Source of the DNA: Amphibalanus amphitrite
Taxonomy: Eukaryota; Arthropoda; Thecostraca; Balanomorpha; Balanidae
Direction of reading: 5' to 3'
Length of the DNA: 64,000 nt
NCBI RefSeq assembly: GCF_019059575.1
Contig: NW_024883421.1
Location: forward strand, 1-64,000
The translations under genes and the position numbers were made by a program. Positions 33,390-43,984 of this stretch are shown piece after piece; position 1 is the stretch's first letter, and every line of letters begins with the position of its first letter. Below the pieces are notes generated by a model that saw nothing but the letters and a program-made list of their open reading frames with translations, was not told the origin of the DNA and ran no database searches.

Positions 33390-34385
33390 AACATTACCGA
33401 TCATGAGTGGCGGAGCGTAGGGGGATGGGGCGGGGGAGGCGAGGGGGGGGGGTTCGGGGCCGGGATAGGGGGCTGCTTGGAGAAAGGAGAGGGGGAGGAG
33501 CTTGACGAGGTATGGCGCTTATATTTGAGATAGGTTGGTTTCAGAATTCCACAAAATACTGAAATATTATCGATCATGTCTAAGTACTAGTGTCGGAGGT
33601 GGGCGGGAGGCACCCAGTACTTACTGTTAAAACTACCTGCCGAGAGCGAAACTTAATATATAGCTTCAGTAACTGGGACATAAAAACGTATATGCATCTG
33701 CGGTGCGGGCGAAGAAGAAGCCAGTACTTTTTCAAATAGGTACAAAGATGGGATTGGAGAGGAGGGAAAGGCTGGGAGCAGTTGGGAGGGAGGGGAAGAG
33801 GAGGGGTGGATTAAGCGAAGAAGTGTGCTAAAGGAGACTGCGAGGGGAGGGTGAGAGACATATGGGTAGGGATAAATGAGTTTATCATTGAATCAGTGAG
33901 CGACCGTCAGAGAGTGGAAGGGACGGAAGGGGAGAGAAGAAGGATGGAAGCAGGCAGGGAGGGTTAGGGAAAAACGGGAAGTGTTGGGGCGGAGCGGGGC
34001 GGGGAAGCATCCATTATCTACTTGCTTTTTAAACTACCTACAGAGAGCGAATCTGATACGTATATGAGACGCAGATATGCATCTACGGCGCGGGCAGAGA
34101 AGTCCGTACTTTTCAAGTACCAAGAGGGGATGTGAGGGGAGGAGAAGGGTATAGCGGGAGGGGATGAGGGGAGGGAGGGGATGGGAAGGGTGGGTAGAGG
34201 AGGGAAGGGGGATGGAAGCAGGGAGGGAGGGTTATGGAAAAACGGAAAGGGTAGGTGCAGAGCGGTGCGGAGCGGGGCGGGGAAGCATCCATTATCTACT
34301 TGCTTTTTATACTACCCACCGCGAGCGAATCAGATACGTATCTGCGACGCAGATATGCATCTACGGCGCGGGACGAGAATTTGAT
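33390..34385 (+). repeat. GA-rich tandem repeat block 3
   Basis: Purine runs plus the conserved GAAGCATCCATTATCTACTT segment at 34005 and 34283, and a looser copy near 33611. Unit spacing is variable (about 280-430 bp). It is the likely continuation of 28060-29010. Confidence 0.7.
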
Positions 34386-34448
34386 TTTGATTTTGATTTT
34401 GGGTCACCGTGTTTATCATCACGGTCTATCATCACCGTGTTTATCATC

Positions 34449-35193
34449 TTCACTGGCGGATCCAGGGGGGGGGGGGCCACCGGGGCCATGGCCCCCCCCA
34501 AAAGTCTGAAAGGGGGGGCCAACATATCTTTTGGCCCCCCCCAAAACGCTTGGAGAAAAATTAATGTGAGAAGGTTGCGTAGTAGATACCTACTAGAATC
34601 AGCAGCGTGATTCAATAGCGTAGAGAAAGTCAGGGGCGCGGGAACTACTTTCAGACTGGGGGAGCACACCATAATAGAGATCAACCTAGGGTCCCCCCAA
34701 ATCTAGTTTTCTCACCGGTTTTAGGCCACTTATTTTTCATCCCTTGGCTTTTTCAACAAAAAAAAGAAACAGTTGCAAAAAAGGACGGTATTCCGTTTTA
34801 AAGTTGTGGGGGCACCGCCCCCACTGGCGGATTCAAGGGGGCCACCGGGGCCATGGGCCCAAAAAGCCTAAAAGAGGGGGCCAACATATCTTTTGGCCCC
34901 CCAAAACGCTCGAAGAAAAATTAATGTGAGAAGGTTGTGTAGTAGATACTTACTAGAATCAGCAGCGTGATTCAATAGCGTAGAGAAACCCAGGGGCGCG
35001 GGAACTACTTTTAGACGGGGGGGGGGGAGGTCACACCATGATAGAGATCAACCTAGGATCCCCCAAATATAGTTTTCTCGCCGGTTTTAGGCCACTTATT
35101 TTTCATCCCTTGGCTTTTTCAACAAAAAAAGAAAACATTTGCAAAAAGGAGCGGTATTCTGTCTGAAAGTTGTGGGGGCACCGCCCGCACGGC
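34449..35193 (+). repeat. Tandem pair of CACTGGCGGATCC-ended units, about 372 bp each
   Basis: Unit 1 begins CACTGGCGGATCCAGGGG (34450) and unit 2 CACTGGCGGATTCAAGGGG (about 34822). Both contain CCAACATATCTTTTGGCCCC, TTAATGTGAGAAGGTTG and GGGGCGCGGGAACTACTTT. A third partial unit at 35838-35910 received the large hAT-like insertion. The units match the right part of 7042-9741 in inverted orientation. Confidence 0.75.
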
Positions 35194-35837
35194 CCCAGAT
35201 TTGGGGGGGGGGGGGCAAGCTGCCACCACTGCCCCCTCCCCCCGGTTCCCGCGCCTATGGAGAAACTACCGGGTTTACTAGCTTCCTTCATAAAGTGTCG
35301 TCATGTCTTATCGTCACCCGAGAAGGTCTTATTGCATAAATATCGATTGAGCTGTCAAGTTAACAAACTTGCTGTGGCAGCCTGACCTGACATGACCCGG
35401 CAACTTTTCATTCACGGAATATGCGCAATAAATTTTTTAGGAAAACTCACTGAGTTTTCGTTGAAAAAAAACTTGTTTTGTTTCGTAATTGTACAAGAAG
35501 CATATGAGGGACCTTTTTGTCCCTTCCTGCGAAACGGTAAAAGACTTATTTCGGTCACAGCTCAGGCCAATCTCTAAGGGTCAGTCGGGTCACTTATTTC
35601 TTAAAAGGGTCCTTACGGCATCCAAGGACCAATTCCGGCTTTTGAGTGCGCCACATCAGCATTTGATGCTACGACAGATGTCGAAATCTGAATATATGTT
35701 ACAGGCCGTACGAAAATTCGGTCCGTTTGCAAACGGCCTGGCCCAGTCAGGCCATATGAAACTACCTGAAAACACCGGCCGTTTGCAAACTATGACCTGA
35801 AATATCAGACCGTTTGAAAACGACCTAGTTAGTTTCG
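35194..35837. other. Unit remnant (to about 35257), then no gene recognised
   Basis: Ends with CCGGTTCCCGCGCCTATGG at 35240. A 103-codon frame at 35489-35800 (+) matches nothing I know. A repeated phrase (GGCCGTACGAAAATTCGGTC / AAACGGCCTGGCCCAGTCAG) occurs near 35705-35820. Confidence 0.4.
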
Positions 35838-36609
35838 GCCTAGCGGATCCAGGGGGGCCACGGGGTCATGCCCCCAAGCCTGAAAGGGGAACAACATATA
35901 TTTTTTGTCCCAGGGCGTATTTTAAGGGATTTTCACTGGGTCGGCAATCACAATTAGGGGCGGCATTTTGCACTCATAGGGGCGGCACTTGGCATCTGAG
36001 GGGGCGGCATACCTGCTGATATTTAATGACCAAAAAAGACACGTTCGACGGTTCTTTTATAACTCTTCCTAAGTAATGATTTCAGATTCAACCTAAGCTC
36101 AGCGGTATTACGTTTATTTTTCCGGGATATAGTATTTCTCTCATCATAATGCGATAAATGAACTATAATTTGACCTAACAAAAAATAATTTTAAAATTTT
36201 ACCTGAGGTAAACATGTTACATACCAGTCGATTCGTATCGTCAAGCTTAAAATATTCACGGCGTTTTATGGCTCTATCTAGAACAGTGGTCGGCAGGTCG
36301 CACGAGTGTGCCCACTTTATGGGCGCTGGACGGGGCCATTACCCCCACTTGTCATACCCCATTGCTTACACAGCAAGGGTCGCTGATATTCGGCCATATC
36401 CTTTGACGCCTCTATTTTTTTGCATAGGTATAAATAAAATGCAACACAATTAACTCTATTTTTTATGGAGAGGGAGAGCGTGTGGAGTAAGGATTAACTC
36501 ATACATTTTTTATTTATTAGTTACTCGCGTAATGAACAGCGTATTGCAACGATACGTTCATCCCTCCCCCCCCAGGTTAATGAATGTTATACCTACCTAC
36601 TCAAACATT

Positions 36610-36693
36610 TTCGTGACCCCAGTGACATTGTCATTGAGTCAAGCGAAGACAATGCGGGGAGTCCGGTGCTCTACCAACTGAGCCACGGAACAG
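36610..36693 (-). pseudogene. tRNA-derived fragment (A box only convincing)
   Basis: On the minus strand TTCCGTGGCTCAGTTGGTAG carries a perfect polymerase III A box and D-arm (GGCTC..GAGC). The anticodon and acceptor stems cannot be completed, and the B-box region (GGGGTCACGAA) is poor. It is probably a SINE head or tRNA pseudogene. An identical copy lies at 50252-50335. Confidence 0.5.
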
Positions 36694-36778
36694 GCAAATG
36701 CTCACCATAGATATACCGACTGAACGATCCCTTTATAACTTCAGCGATTGATAAGACAAACAGTGTGTAACTGTATAT

Positions 36779-37672
36779 ATATAACCCTCGCCGGCACAGG
36801 TCATTTTGAGTCCTTCGACGGCACAACGTTGGTTGGTACGACCCCCCCCCTCGCGTTTGGCCCCTGATGGAGCTAGAGCTTCGCAGAAAAAAAACGAGCG
36901 TGTTGCCCGTCACGAGAGGAAGCCAATGATACCCAATTTCAAGGTCCTAGGTCATCGGTTGACCTTCCAGGTCAGGTCAATGACCCAAAAATCGGGAATA
37001 TCGGGACCTGTTTGAAAGTCGTAAATTGTGGCTGCTAAGGGGTTTTCCGGGGTGCTGATCACAAATATCGTGTTAGTTTTGATCACAGATGATGTCGTTA
37101 AGCGTTTAGACCAGGTCGGGTCAGGTCAGGTCAGGTCAGGTCAGGTCAGGTCAACCGGTGGGGGTCGTACCGGGTATTCGTAGTACCTGTCATCCGCCTC
37201 TGACAGCTTCGTAACATGTTACGAAGGCACCAAAACTACTTCGGAAATATTTAAATGGTTGCTAAATTCGAATTCAGCTCCAAAAACTAGCCTAGAAACA
37301 TGTAAAACTCGAAAAAGTGAACCGAGGTCACCAAAGGTCAATGACCTGACCTGACCTTCAGGTGACCTTGACACCCACCCTAATGCATGGGAGCAACATC
37401 AAATCACATGTTTGAACGTTTGAAACTACGAAAAGCTTGCAATCGCGCGGTTAATGCGAGCCGACATACGCCGAATCTTGATTTCGGCCAAACTTGGTCA
37501 CGGAAAAGAGGTCACAGGTGAAAGGTCATTGAAGTCAGGGTCATAAAATTTGCAGGGTAGATGTAAAATTGATCAATTCGAGGGTACTGAAAGTTTCGTT
37601 GCGATCGGCCGCTTTTTACGCGAGTTATTCGCGATAAACCTTAGGGGGGTTGCATCAACCGGCGAGGGTTAA
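36779..37672. mobile_element. TTAA-type AGGTCA-rich element
   Basis: TAACCCTCGCCGGCACAGG (36781, first T of TTAA changed) and CCGGCGAGGGTTAA (ends 37672). Contains a run of six TCAGG units at 37120-37152 and other TGACCT motifs. The hairpins are decayed: the left C-run has lost its G partner, and the right is GGGGGGTTGCATCAACC at 37645. The core is shared with 51214-52117 and 30730-32809. Confidence 0.8.
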
Positions 37673-37810
37673 ATGTAAGTCTCGAAATTGCGATGTCTCT
37701 GACCAAATGTAAGGACAATTTTGCGACCCTTCCATTAGGTAAAAGGAAATGGGAGAAAATCAGGGCATGTGCCTCTTTTTATAGGTAGACAAATGTCAAA
37801 GTTAACGAAT

Positions 37811-38753
37811 TTAACCCTAGAACGCCTAGGGGGGTTGTATCAACCCCCCCCCTGAGGTTTTTTCGAAGTGCACGCTAAACGGCTTGTCGTAGCGGGCTGA
37901 AATTTTCAATACCCTCTGGGGCAACCTTTGCGCATCTTTTTCCGAAAAAAATTGATCGGGTCATGTCAGGTCACGGAGTTATGACGTCATAAGAGGTACA
38001 GCCTCCGGCCGACAGTTACCAAACGTGTGCGCCGAATCCCTAGGTTTTCTGCCGGTGATACCCACATTGTTTGATGGATCATGATGAAACTTCCCATGCA
38101 TGTTGGGGCAAGCATTGGCTATCGTGTGGTGCAAGAAAATTGACCGGGTCAGGTCAGGTCACGGAGCTATGACGTCACAAGAGGAACAGCGTCCGGTACT
38201 ATTTTTGAAAAGCGCCCGAACCACTATTTTGCTAATTCTTGTCACCTCAATGGGAATATGCAGCAATATAAGCTTCTATAGGGAGCAAATGGACCTTCCA
38301 AATCCAAAAATACAATCAGATTTTAAAAATTTAAATTTTGATTTTTCGAATTTCTGCCGCCGACTGTGACCTTGCCGACTTCCGGCGCTCCCAACGCGCC
38401 ATTTTTAGAGCTAGGGAAACGAAATACATACCAAACGATAGAGAATTGATCAAGGAACACGATAGTGAAGGTTTCAAGTCGATATCTTCCACCGTTTTGC
38501 CGCAATCGCCGCGGAAAGTTGAAAAAGTTTGATTTTTTCGGAAAATTTGACCTTTGACCGGTCATAAGTAGGTCAAATGTTGACCTAGGACCAAAAAATA
38601 TACCACCAATCGCGAGATATCGTTGAGAGCAATCCGTTGGTTTTTTTCGCTAAGCTCTACGACCTTCCGTTTCGAAACGCCAGGGGGGGGTCGTAACAAC
38701 CCCCCCCCTGGTCGTTCGTGTTATGAGAAATGGCCTGGTCGTGCGAGGGTTGA
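37811..38753. mobile_element. TTAA-type element with terminal G/C hairpins
   Basis: TTAACCCTAGAACGCC at 37811; CGTGCGAGGGTTGA near 38753 (TTAA decayed to TTGA). Hairpins: G-run, TTGTATCAA, C-run (about 37831-37852) and G-run, TCGTAACAA, C-run (about 38685-38709). The core is shared with 12278-13224. Open frames near 38100-38370 also occur in the relatives but look incidental. Confidence 0.8.
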
Positions 38754-39589
38754 ACATCAGAAAACAATTAAAAATGACACACTTAATCAGAAAATTGCCA
38801 CCCACGACCCCTCGTTATGTCCTTGAGGTCATATCAGGTCATGGTAGGCCTCCAGCAGTTTTTTTTTCCAATAACTTCTGATAGAGACATGCGACATGCC
38901 TGAGCGATGAAAACACCTTACATAGATGATTTCAGTTTGACGATACAAATCGACTGATATGCAACATGACCTTTACCAGCCAGGTCATGACCTGGACCTG
39001 AGCTCAAATTTCCCAAATGACGTTTGAATGTCAAATTATAGTTCATTCGACGCATCTCGACGAGAGGAGCACAGTACTGAAAAAAAAAACAATGTCATAA
39101 CTTTCGTGAGTCAATAATTATTACAGTAAAAAGGTTCTTCATTAAAACAGCTCAGTAGAGGGGCGCAGGGGGTCCACTGTCCCCTCCAACCCTCCCCGGC
39201 CCGGCACGGGTTAAACAAGTTGTGCTCTGTAGGTTAAGCCGTTGATTTTAGGTCAAGTCTGAGGACTTCATAGGAACGTTGAAGAGCTATCGAATGCGCT
39301 TTTTCGCGGTGCTGTAGTTCTATTCTTCCCCGAGTTATGCGCCAGTTTGTCAATAAATGTTGAAACAGACAACATTTCACCCACATTTTACCTTTGATGA
39401 CCTCTGGTCACCTGATATTTGACATTTGACTTGACCTAACCAAAGCACGGTTAACCAACTAACCCAAGCACGGTTTTTGACACTCTTTCGAATACCGCTT
39501 ACCGCGTGTCGCTACGTGGCCTAAGTAGCCAAGTTATAGGGGTCGGGAGGGGGGTTTAAACAAACTCAGCCCGGCGCCGGTCAAGGGAA
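38754..39589. repeat. Degenerate TTAA-type sequence, right ends at 39213 and about 39585
   Basis: AGGTCA/TGACCT-containing sequence with two element-like right ends, GGCCCGGCACGGGTTAA (39213) and GCCCGGCGCCGGTCAA (about 39585). The left ends are not identifiable. A homologous stretch occurs in inverted orientation around 52300-52700. Confidence 0.5.
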
Positions 39590-39961
39590 GGCACTATCAT
39601 TTGGGGGCGCTGCAGATATGCTAAGGGACGACAGCATCATTTTGATTTTTGAGGCGCGCCACCAATTCTTTTTAGGGCCACCGACACTGTGAGGAGCGCA
39701 ATTATGTCTTTGAGCGTTGCGGGGTGGCACCATTACATTGAAGGGCGCCATGTGAGCAGTGATGTGGGGCAAAATGACAATGAGGAGCGCCTCCGATACT
39801 TTAAGAAGAAAGAGACGCCAACATTACTCGGGGGGGGGGGGGCAACATCACTTTTATTTTGAGGACGCCACCCACATTGTAAGGGGCGGCACTGTAACTT
39901 TAAGGACCGCCATGGATACTTTAAGGGGCGGCTCCATCATATGGAGGGGTGCTACAGATCG
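39590..39961 (+). repeat. 21-bp GGGGCGGCACC minisatellite, left block (copy A)
   Basis: Units such as GGGGCGGCACTGTAACTTTAA at about 21-bp spacing; irregular. It is separated from the main block by the TTAA element at 39962-41144. Confidence 0.7.
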
Positions 39962-41144
39962 TTAACCCGCGCCCCACTGGGGGGGGGGCTATTTATAGCC
40001 CCCCTCCCGTTTTTCTGCAATAACTTCCAAACCGCTTGACAGATCGACGCCAAGCTTTCAGTATTTTCGGCTGCATCAATTTGACACCTTGTGTCAAAAT
40101 TTGAACTTCGTAGCTACCATAGGTCGGCCGGAAATGACGTCAGAGTGACGTCATGTTCGTCCGATTTCGACGCAAAACATTGAACCACGGCAATCGCTCC
40201 CAAGAGCTCAGTTTTTAAGCTAGATCCAATTTTTTTGCATGAAAGGACTCAGGATTGACCGCGCTATCAAACTGCCATCTCGAATTTTCAAAATTTTGAA
40301 AATTTCGAAAAGTTTATATAATAATATTCAAAATTTATATTTTTATATTTTTTCAAAAAGTTTTTGACTTTTCGAAAAAACCGGAATATATGTGACAGAA
40401 CGCATGATTATGACTAACTCTAGCAAGTTTTAGCAAAATATCTTCAAAAATGGCCAAGTTATACGCATTATTGCAAAAAATTCACAATTATTAATTTTTT
40501 AAATCAATTTTTCAGTACGTATTTGGCATCGTACACCAATATAAATGGCACTATCGTGTTCCTGAGCTCAAACTGCATCCAATAGACACCTTTTTTGTTG
40601 AAAAATTTCAAGTTCAAAATTTGACCTTTTTTGACCTGAAAGTGACCTGACCTAAGCTAAATTCGACTCAAAATGACCTCGAATGACACAGACGACATCA
40701 AATTCGAAATCTATGGCCTAAATGGACCATAAAACATGTGTCACGAGACCGATGCATGATATAATATTTTCGTGACCTGTGATGACCTGACCCTGACCTG
40801 AAAATCAAAGTACAAGTTTGGTACCCTCAAGGTATCTAGAGCATCTGTTCACGAGTGTGGAAACCAAAAATGAGCCTGATCTGACTTGTTAGACGGCGGC
40901 CAGAGCCCAAAATGTGAACAAGCCAAAGTACTAATAATTTTTACTTTGACCTGACCTGTGACGTCATCGGTGACCTCGAGGTCAATGAAATTAGGTTTTG
41001 CTCGACAGTTTTCCGGGGCTATCAGACGCCGTTTGAATTTTGACGATCGGCCCAGTAGTTTCGGAGTTAGGAGGGGGGGGGGGCTATGAATAGCCCCCCC
41101 CAGTAGGGCGTGTTATACACAGACCCCAGTGGGGCGCGGGTTAA
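39962..41144. mobile_element. TTAA-type element with terminal G/C hairpins
   Basis: TTAACCCGCGCCCCACTGG (39962) and CCAGTGGGGCGCGGGTTAA (ends 41144). Hairpins: G-run, CTATTTATAG, C-run (39979-40009) and G-run, CTATGAATAG, C-run (41072-41101). AGGTCA/TGACCT motifs concentrate at 40620-40680, 40770-40800 and 40950-40985. It is inserted within the 21-bp minisatellite at GATCG|TTAA|TGGGCGGC. Confidence 0.9.
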
Positions 41145-42520
41145 TGGGCGGCAATAGGTATGATATTTAGGGACTCCGATACTTCGAAGGGCGCCACCGT
41201 TTGTTTGAGGGTGACATCATCACTTTGAGGGCCACCACCGATACTGTTCGGGACGCCACCGACACTATAAGGGGCGCCACCGACACTGCCAGGAGCACTT
41301 TGACCGGCGTTTCTATCACATATGGGCGCCGTGAGCACATTTGGGGGCGGCACCATGACGTGGAGGGGCGTTACGGAAGGTTTGAGGGGCGGCAACATGA
41401 CATTGAGGAGCGCCTCCGACACTTCGAGGGACACCAGCATTTCTTTGAGAGGCGGCACCTTGACTTTTGAGGAGACACCACCGACACTGTAAGGGGCGGC
41501 ACCATCACTTTGAGGGGCGCCACGGATGGTTTGAGAAGCGGCACCATTATGTATATGGAGGGGCGCTACAGAAAGTTAGAGGGCGGCAACATTGTATTGA
41601 TGAGTTCCTCCAAAACTTTGAAGGGCGCCACTGACACTGTAAGGGGCGGCACCAGCACTTTTAGGGGCGGCAGCATCATTTTGAGGGGTGCCACCGACTC
41701 GTTGACAGGAGACACCATCACATTTAGGGGCGCCACTGGCACTTTGAGGGAGGCACCATCACATTGAGGGGCGCCACCGATACTGAAAGGGGCGGCATCA
41801 TCTTCTTGAGGGGCGGCATTATCTGCTTGAGGGGCAGCTCCATCACAATGAGGGGCTATGTGGATACCTAGAGGGGCGGCACCATTATATTGGTGGGTTC
41901 CTCTGACACTTCGAAGGGCGTCACTGACACTATAAGGGGCGGCACTAACACTTTAAGGGGCGGCAGCATCATTTTGAGGGGCGCCACCAACTCGTTGGCG
42001 GGCAGCACCATCACATTCAGGGGCGGCATCATCTGCTTGAGGGGCGGCTCCATCACAATGAGGGGCTATGTGGATATCTAGAGGGGCGGCACCATTATAT
42101 TGGTGGGTTCCTCCGACACTTCGAAGGGCGTCACTGACACTATAAGGGGCGGCGCCAACACTTTAGGGGGCGGCAGCATCATTTTGAGGGGCGCCATCGA
42201 CTCGTTGGCGGGCAGCACCATCACATTCAGGGGCGCCACCGGCACTTTGAGGGCGGCACCATCACATTGAGGGGCGCCACCGATACTGAAAGGGGCGGCA
42301 TCATCTTCTTGAGGGGCGGTATCATCACATTGAGGGGCTCCACAGGTGCTTAGAAGGGCGGCACCATTACATTGAGTGGGACTACTAACAGATTTAGGGG
42401 CGGCACTGTCACATTGAGTTGTGGGATCATCACTTTCTTTAGACGGCTGCTTCACTTTAAGAGGCGGCATTATCATTTCGGAGGGCAGCAGCCTCACTAT
42501 GAATGACGGCACCTAGCCTG
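41145..42520 (+). repeat. 21-bp GGGGCGGCACC minisatellite, main block (copy A)
   Basis: Alternating units near GGGGCGCCACCGACACTGTAA and GGGGCGGCACCATCACTTTGA. A longer segment (about 190 bp) is itself repeated (41870-42080 and 42065-42260). Because 21 is a multiple of three, open frames persist on both strands, up to 144 codons on the minus strand at 42078-42512. These are considered repeat artefacts. Confidence 0.9.
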
Positions 42521-42651
42521 CATGTGCGTGCTGCATCCTAGAGGGGGCGGCAACTGGGTCGGCAAACGGCTGTCACTGGGTCGGCATTCTCCGTGACTGG
42601 GTCGGCAATTGCCGACCCAGTTAACATGTTAAAATACGCCCTGTTTTGTCC

Positions 42652-42834
42652 CCAAAAACACTTAAGAAAAATGAATGTGAGAAGGGCGTAGTAGGTAGAG
42701 AGAAAATACCGTATCATTAAAAATCTGTGAGCTTGATAAAAGCGTTGGTCTTGTCTTCACCCAAGAAGTTCTTATTGCACACTTTAACCATGGATGAAAG
42801 AACCTTCATCCCCTGGTTCTCCTTCATCCATGCT
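42652..42834. other. Resumed target sequence with small hairpin
   Basis: Continues the interrupted CACTGGCGGATCC-type unit (AATGAATGTGAGAAG). A hairpin at 42789-42831 pairs CATGGATGAAAGAACC with GGTTCTCCTTCATCCATG. Confidence 0.5.
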
Positions 42835-43339
42835 TTAAAGGGACTATCCCACCTTCTAAAATGTTGTTAAAACCAGTTAAATTGTGCCCGACTTTATAGA
42901 TTGGATGACCAGGAACACGGTTCTGGCATTTATTTTTCATTAAACATCTTAAGCTTCCCATATTCCAAACACAAACTTTCAAATATGTGACGTCACAGCC
43001 CAAAATTACCTCCTTCCCCAGGCCACATTACTGTCATAAAGCTGATTCTTTTTACTCTGTAGGCACCACAACAAAGTTCAGACCAGGTTTTAAGCGATTT
43101 GTCAACGAACAAACCCATTTAAATCAGAATGACTAAACGAGGTGACGTCACACTAACGGTCGCTCCATGTTGAAGATAGGGCCTTGTACAAGGCCCATTT
43201 TCAAATGAAGGGAACGAATTTCTTCAACACCAAGAGGCCGCGGGGGTTGCAACCTAGATAGATAGTTGTTTCTGAACCTCGCCGCAAACTTGGCTATCTC
43301 AACTCAAACCCCATGTTAAAGGTGGGATAATCCCTTTAA
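42835..43339. mobile_element. 505-bp TTAA-type MITE (AGGGACTATCCCACC ends)
   Basis: TTAAAGGGACTATCCCACC (42835) mirrored by GGTGGGATAATCCCTTTAA (ends 43339). No coding sequence. Its right TTAA (43336-43339) is also the left boundary of the next TTAA element, so the two insertions share one target. It lies in the spacer between the giant inverted repeat arms. Confidence 0.85.
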
Positions 43340-43984
43340 CTCTCGATCGACGTGTGAAGTTATCGTGTAAGGTATCATGAAGCCGATCGCGACGAAACTT
43401 TAGTACCCTCATGGTGACAAAGTCTGAAAATTTCATGACCCTGACCCAAGTGAACTTTGACTTGTGGCCTATTTCTCGAGACTGTTTGGTCATGTTGGAG
43501 GCCATGTTTGGCCGGAATAGCGATTCGGCGTATGTCGGCTCACATTATCCGCGCTTTTATAGTCTTTTCGTGGTTTAAAACGCTCAAACATGTGATATGA
43601 TGTTGCTCCCACGCATTAGGGCGGATGCCAATGTCACCTTACGGTCAAGTCAGGTCATTGACCTTTGATGACCTCGGTGCACTTTTCCGAGTTTAACATG
43701 TTTCTAGGATAGTTTCGTTTAGCTGATTTTGAATTTAGCATTTTGCAACCATTTGAACATTTACGAAGTAGTTTTGATGCCTTCGTATCATGTTACGTAG
43801 CTGCCAGTGGTAGTGGACACCTGCTATACGGACGCCCATAAGTACTCCTACTCAGGGCGTATTTTAACATGTTAACTGGGTCGGCAATTGCCGACCCAGT
43901 CACGGAGAATGCCGACCCAGTGACAGCCGTTTGCCGACCCAGTTGCCGCCCCCTCTAGGATGCAGCACGCACATGCAGGCTAGG

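Larger units (their letters stand above)
35911..42643 (+). mobile_element. hAT-like composite element, copy A (left arm of giant inverted repeat)
   Basis: Left end CAGGGCGTATTTTAA (35911), right end TTAAAATACGCCCTG (ends 42643). The 8-bp target duplication TTTTGTCC lies at 35903-35910 and 42644-42651. The host is a CACTGGCGGATCC-type unit whose relatives (34530) give the uninterrupted context. Near the right end the phrase ACTGGGTCGGCA is repeated at 42551, 42570 and 42595, and once at the left end (35935), like hAT subterminal motifs. The 6.7 kb holds nested TTAA elements, 21-bp minisatellites and a tRNA-like piece, but no transposase. Confidence 0.85.

Noticed and set aside
36610..36693. 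Complete tRNA gene
   Set aside because: Only the D-arm/A box is convincing; the acceptor and anticodon stems and a proper B box cannot be formed. The same applies to 50252-50335 and the weaker string near 53730.
42078..42512. 144-codon proline-rich open frame (and its mirror at 43984-44418)
   Set aside because: It lies wholly within a 21-bp minisatellite; frames stay open on both strands because the unit is a multiple of three.
35911..42643. Autonomous hAT transposon
   Set aside because: No hAT transposase signature on either strand; the interior is made of other repeats.
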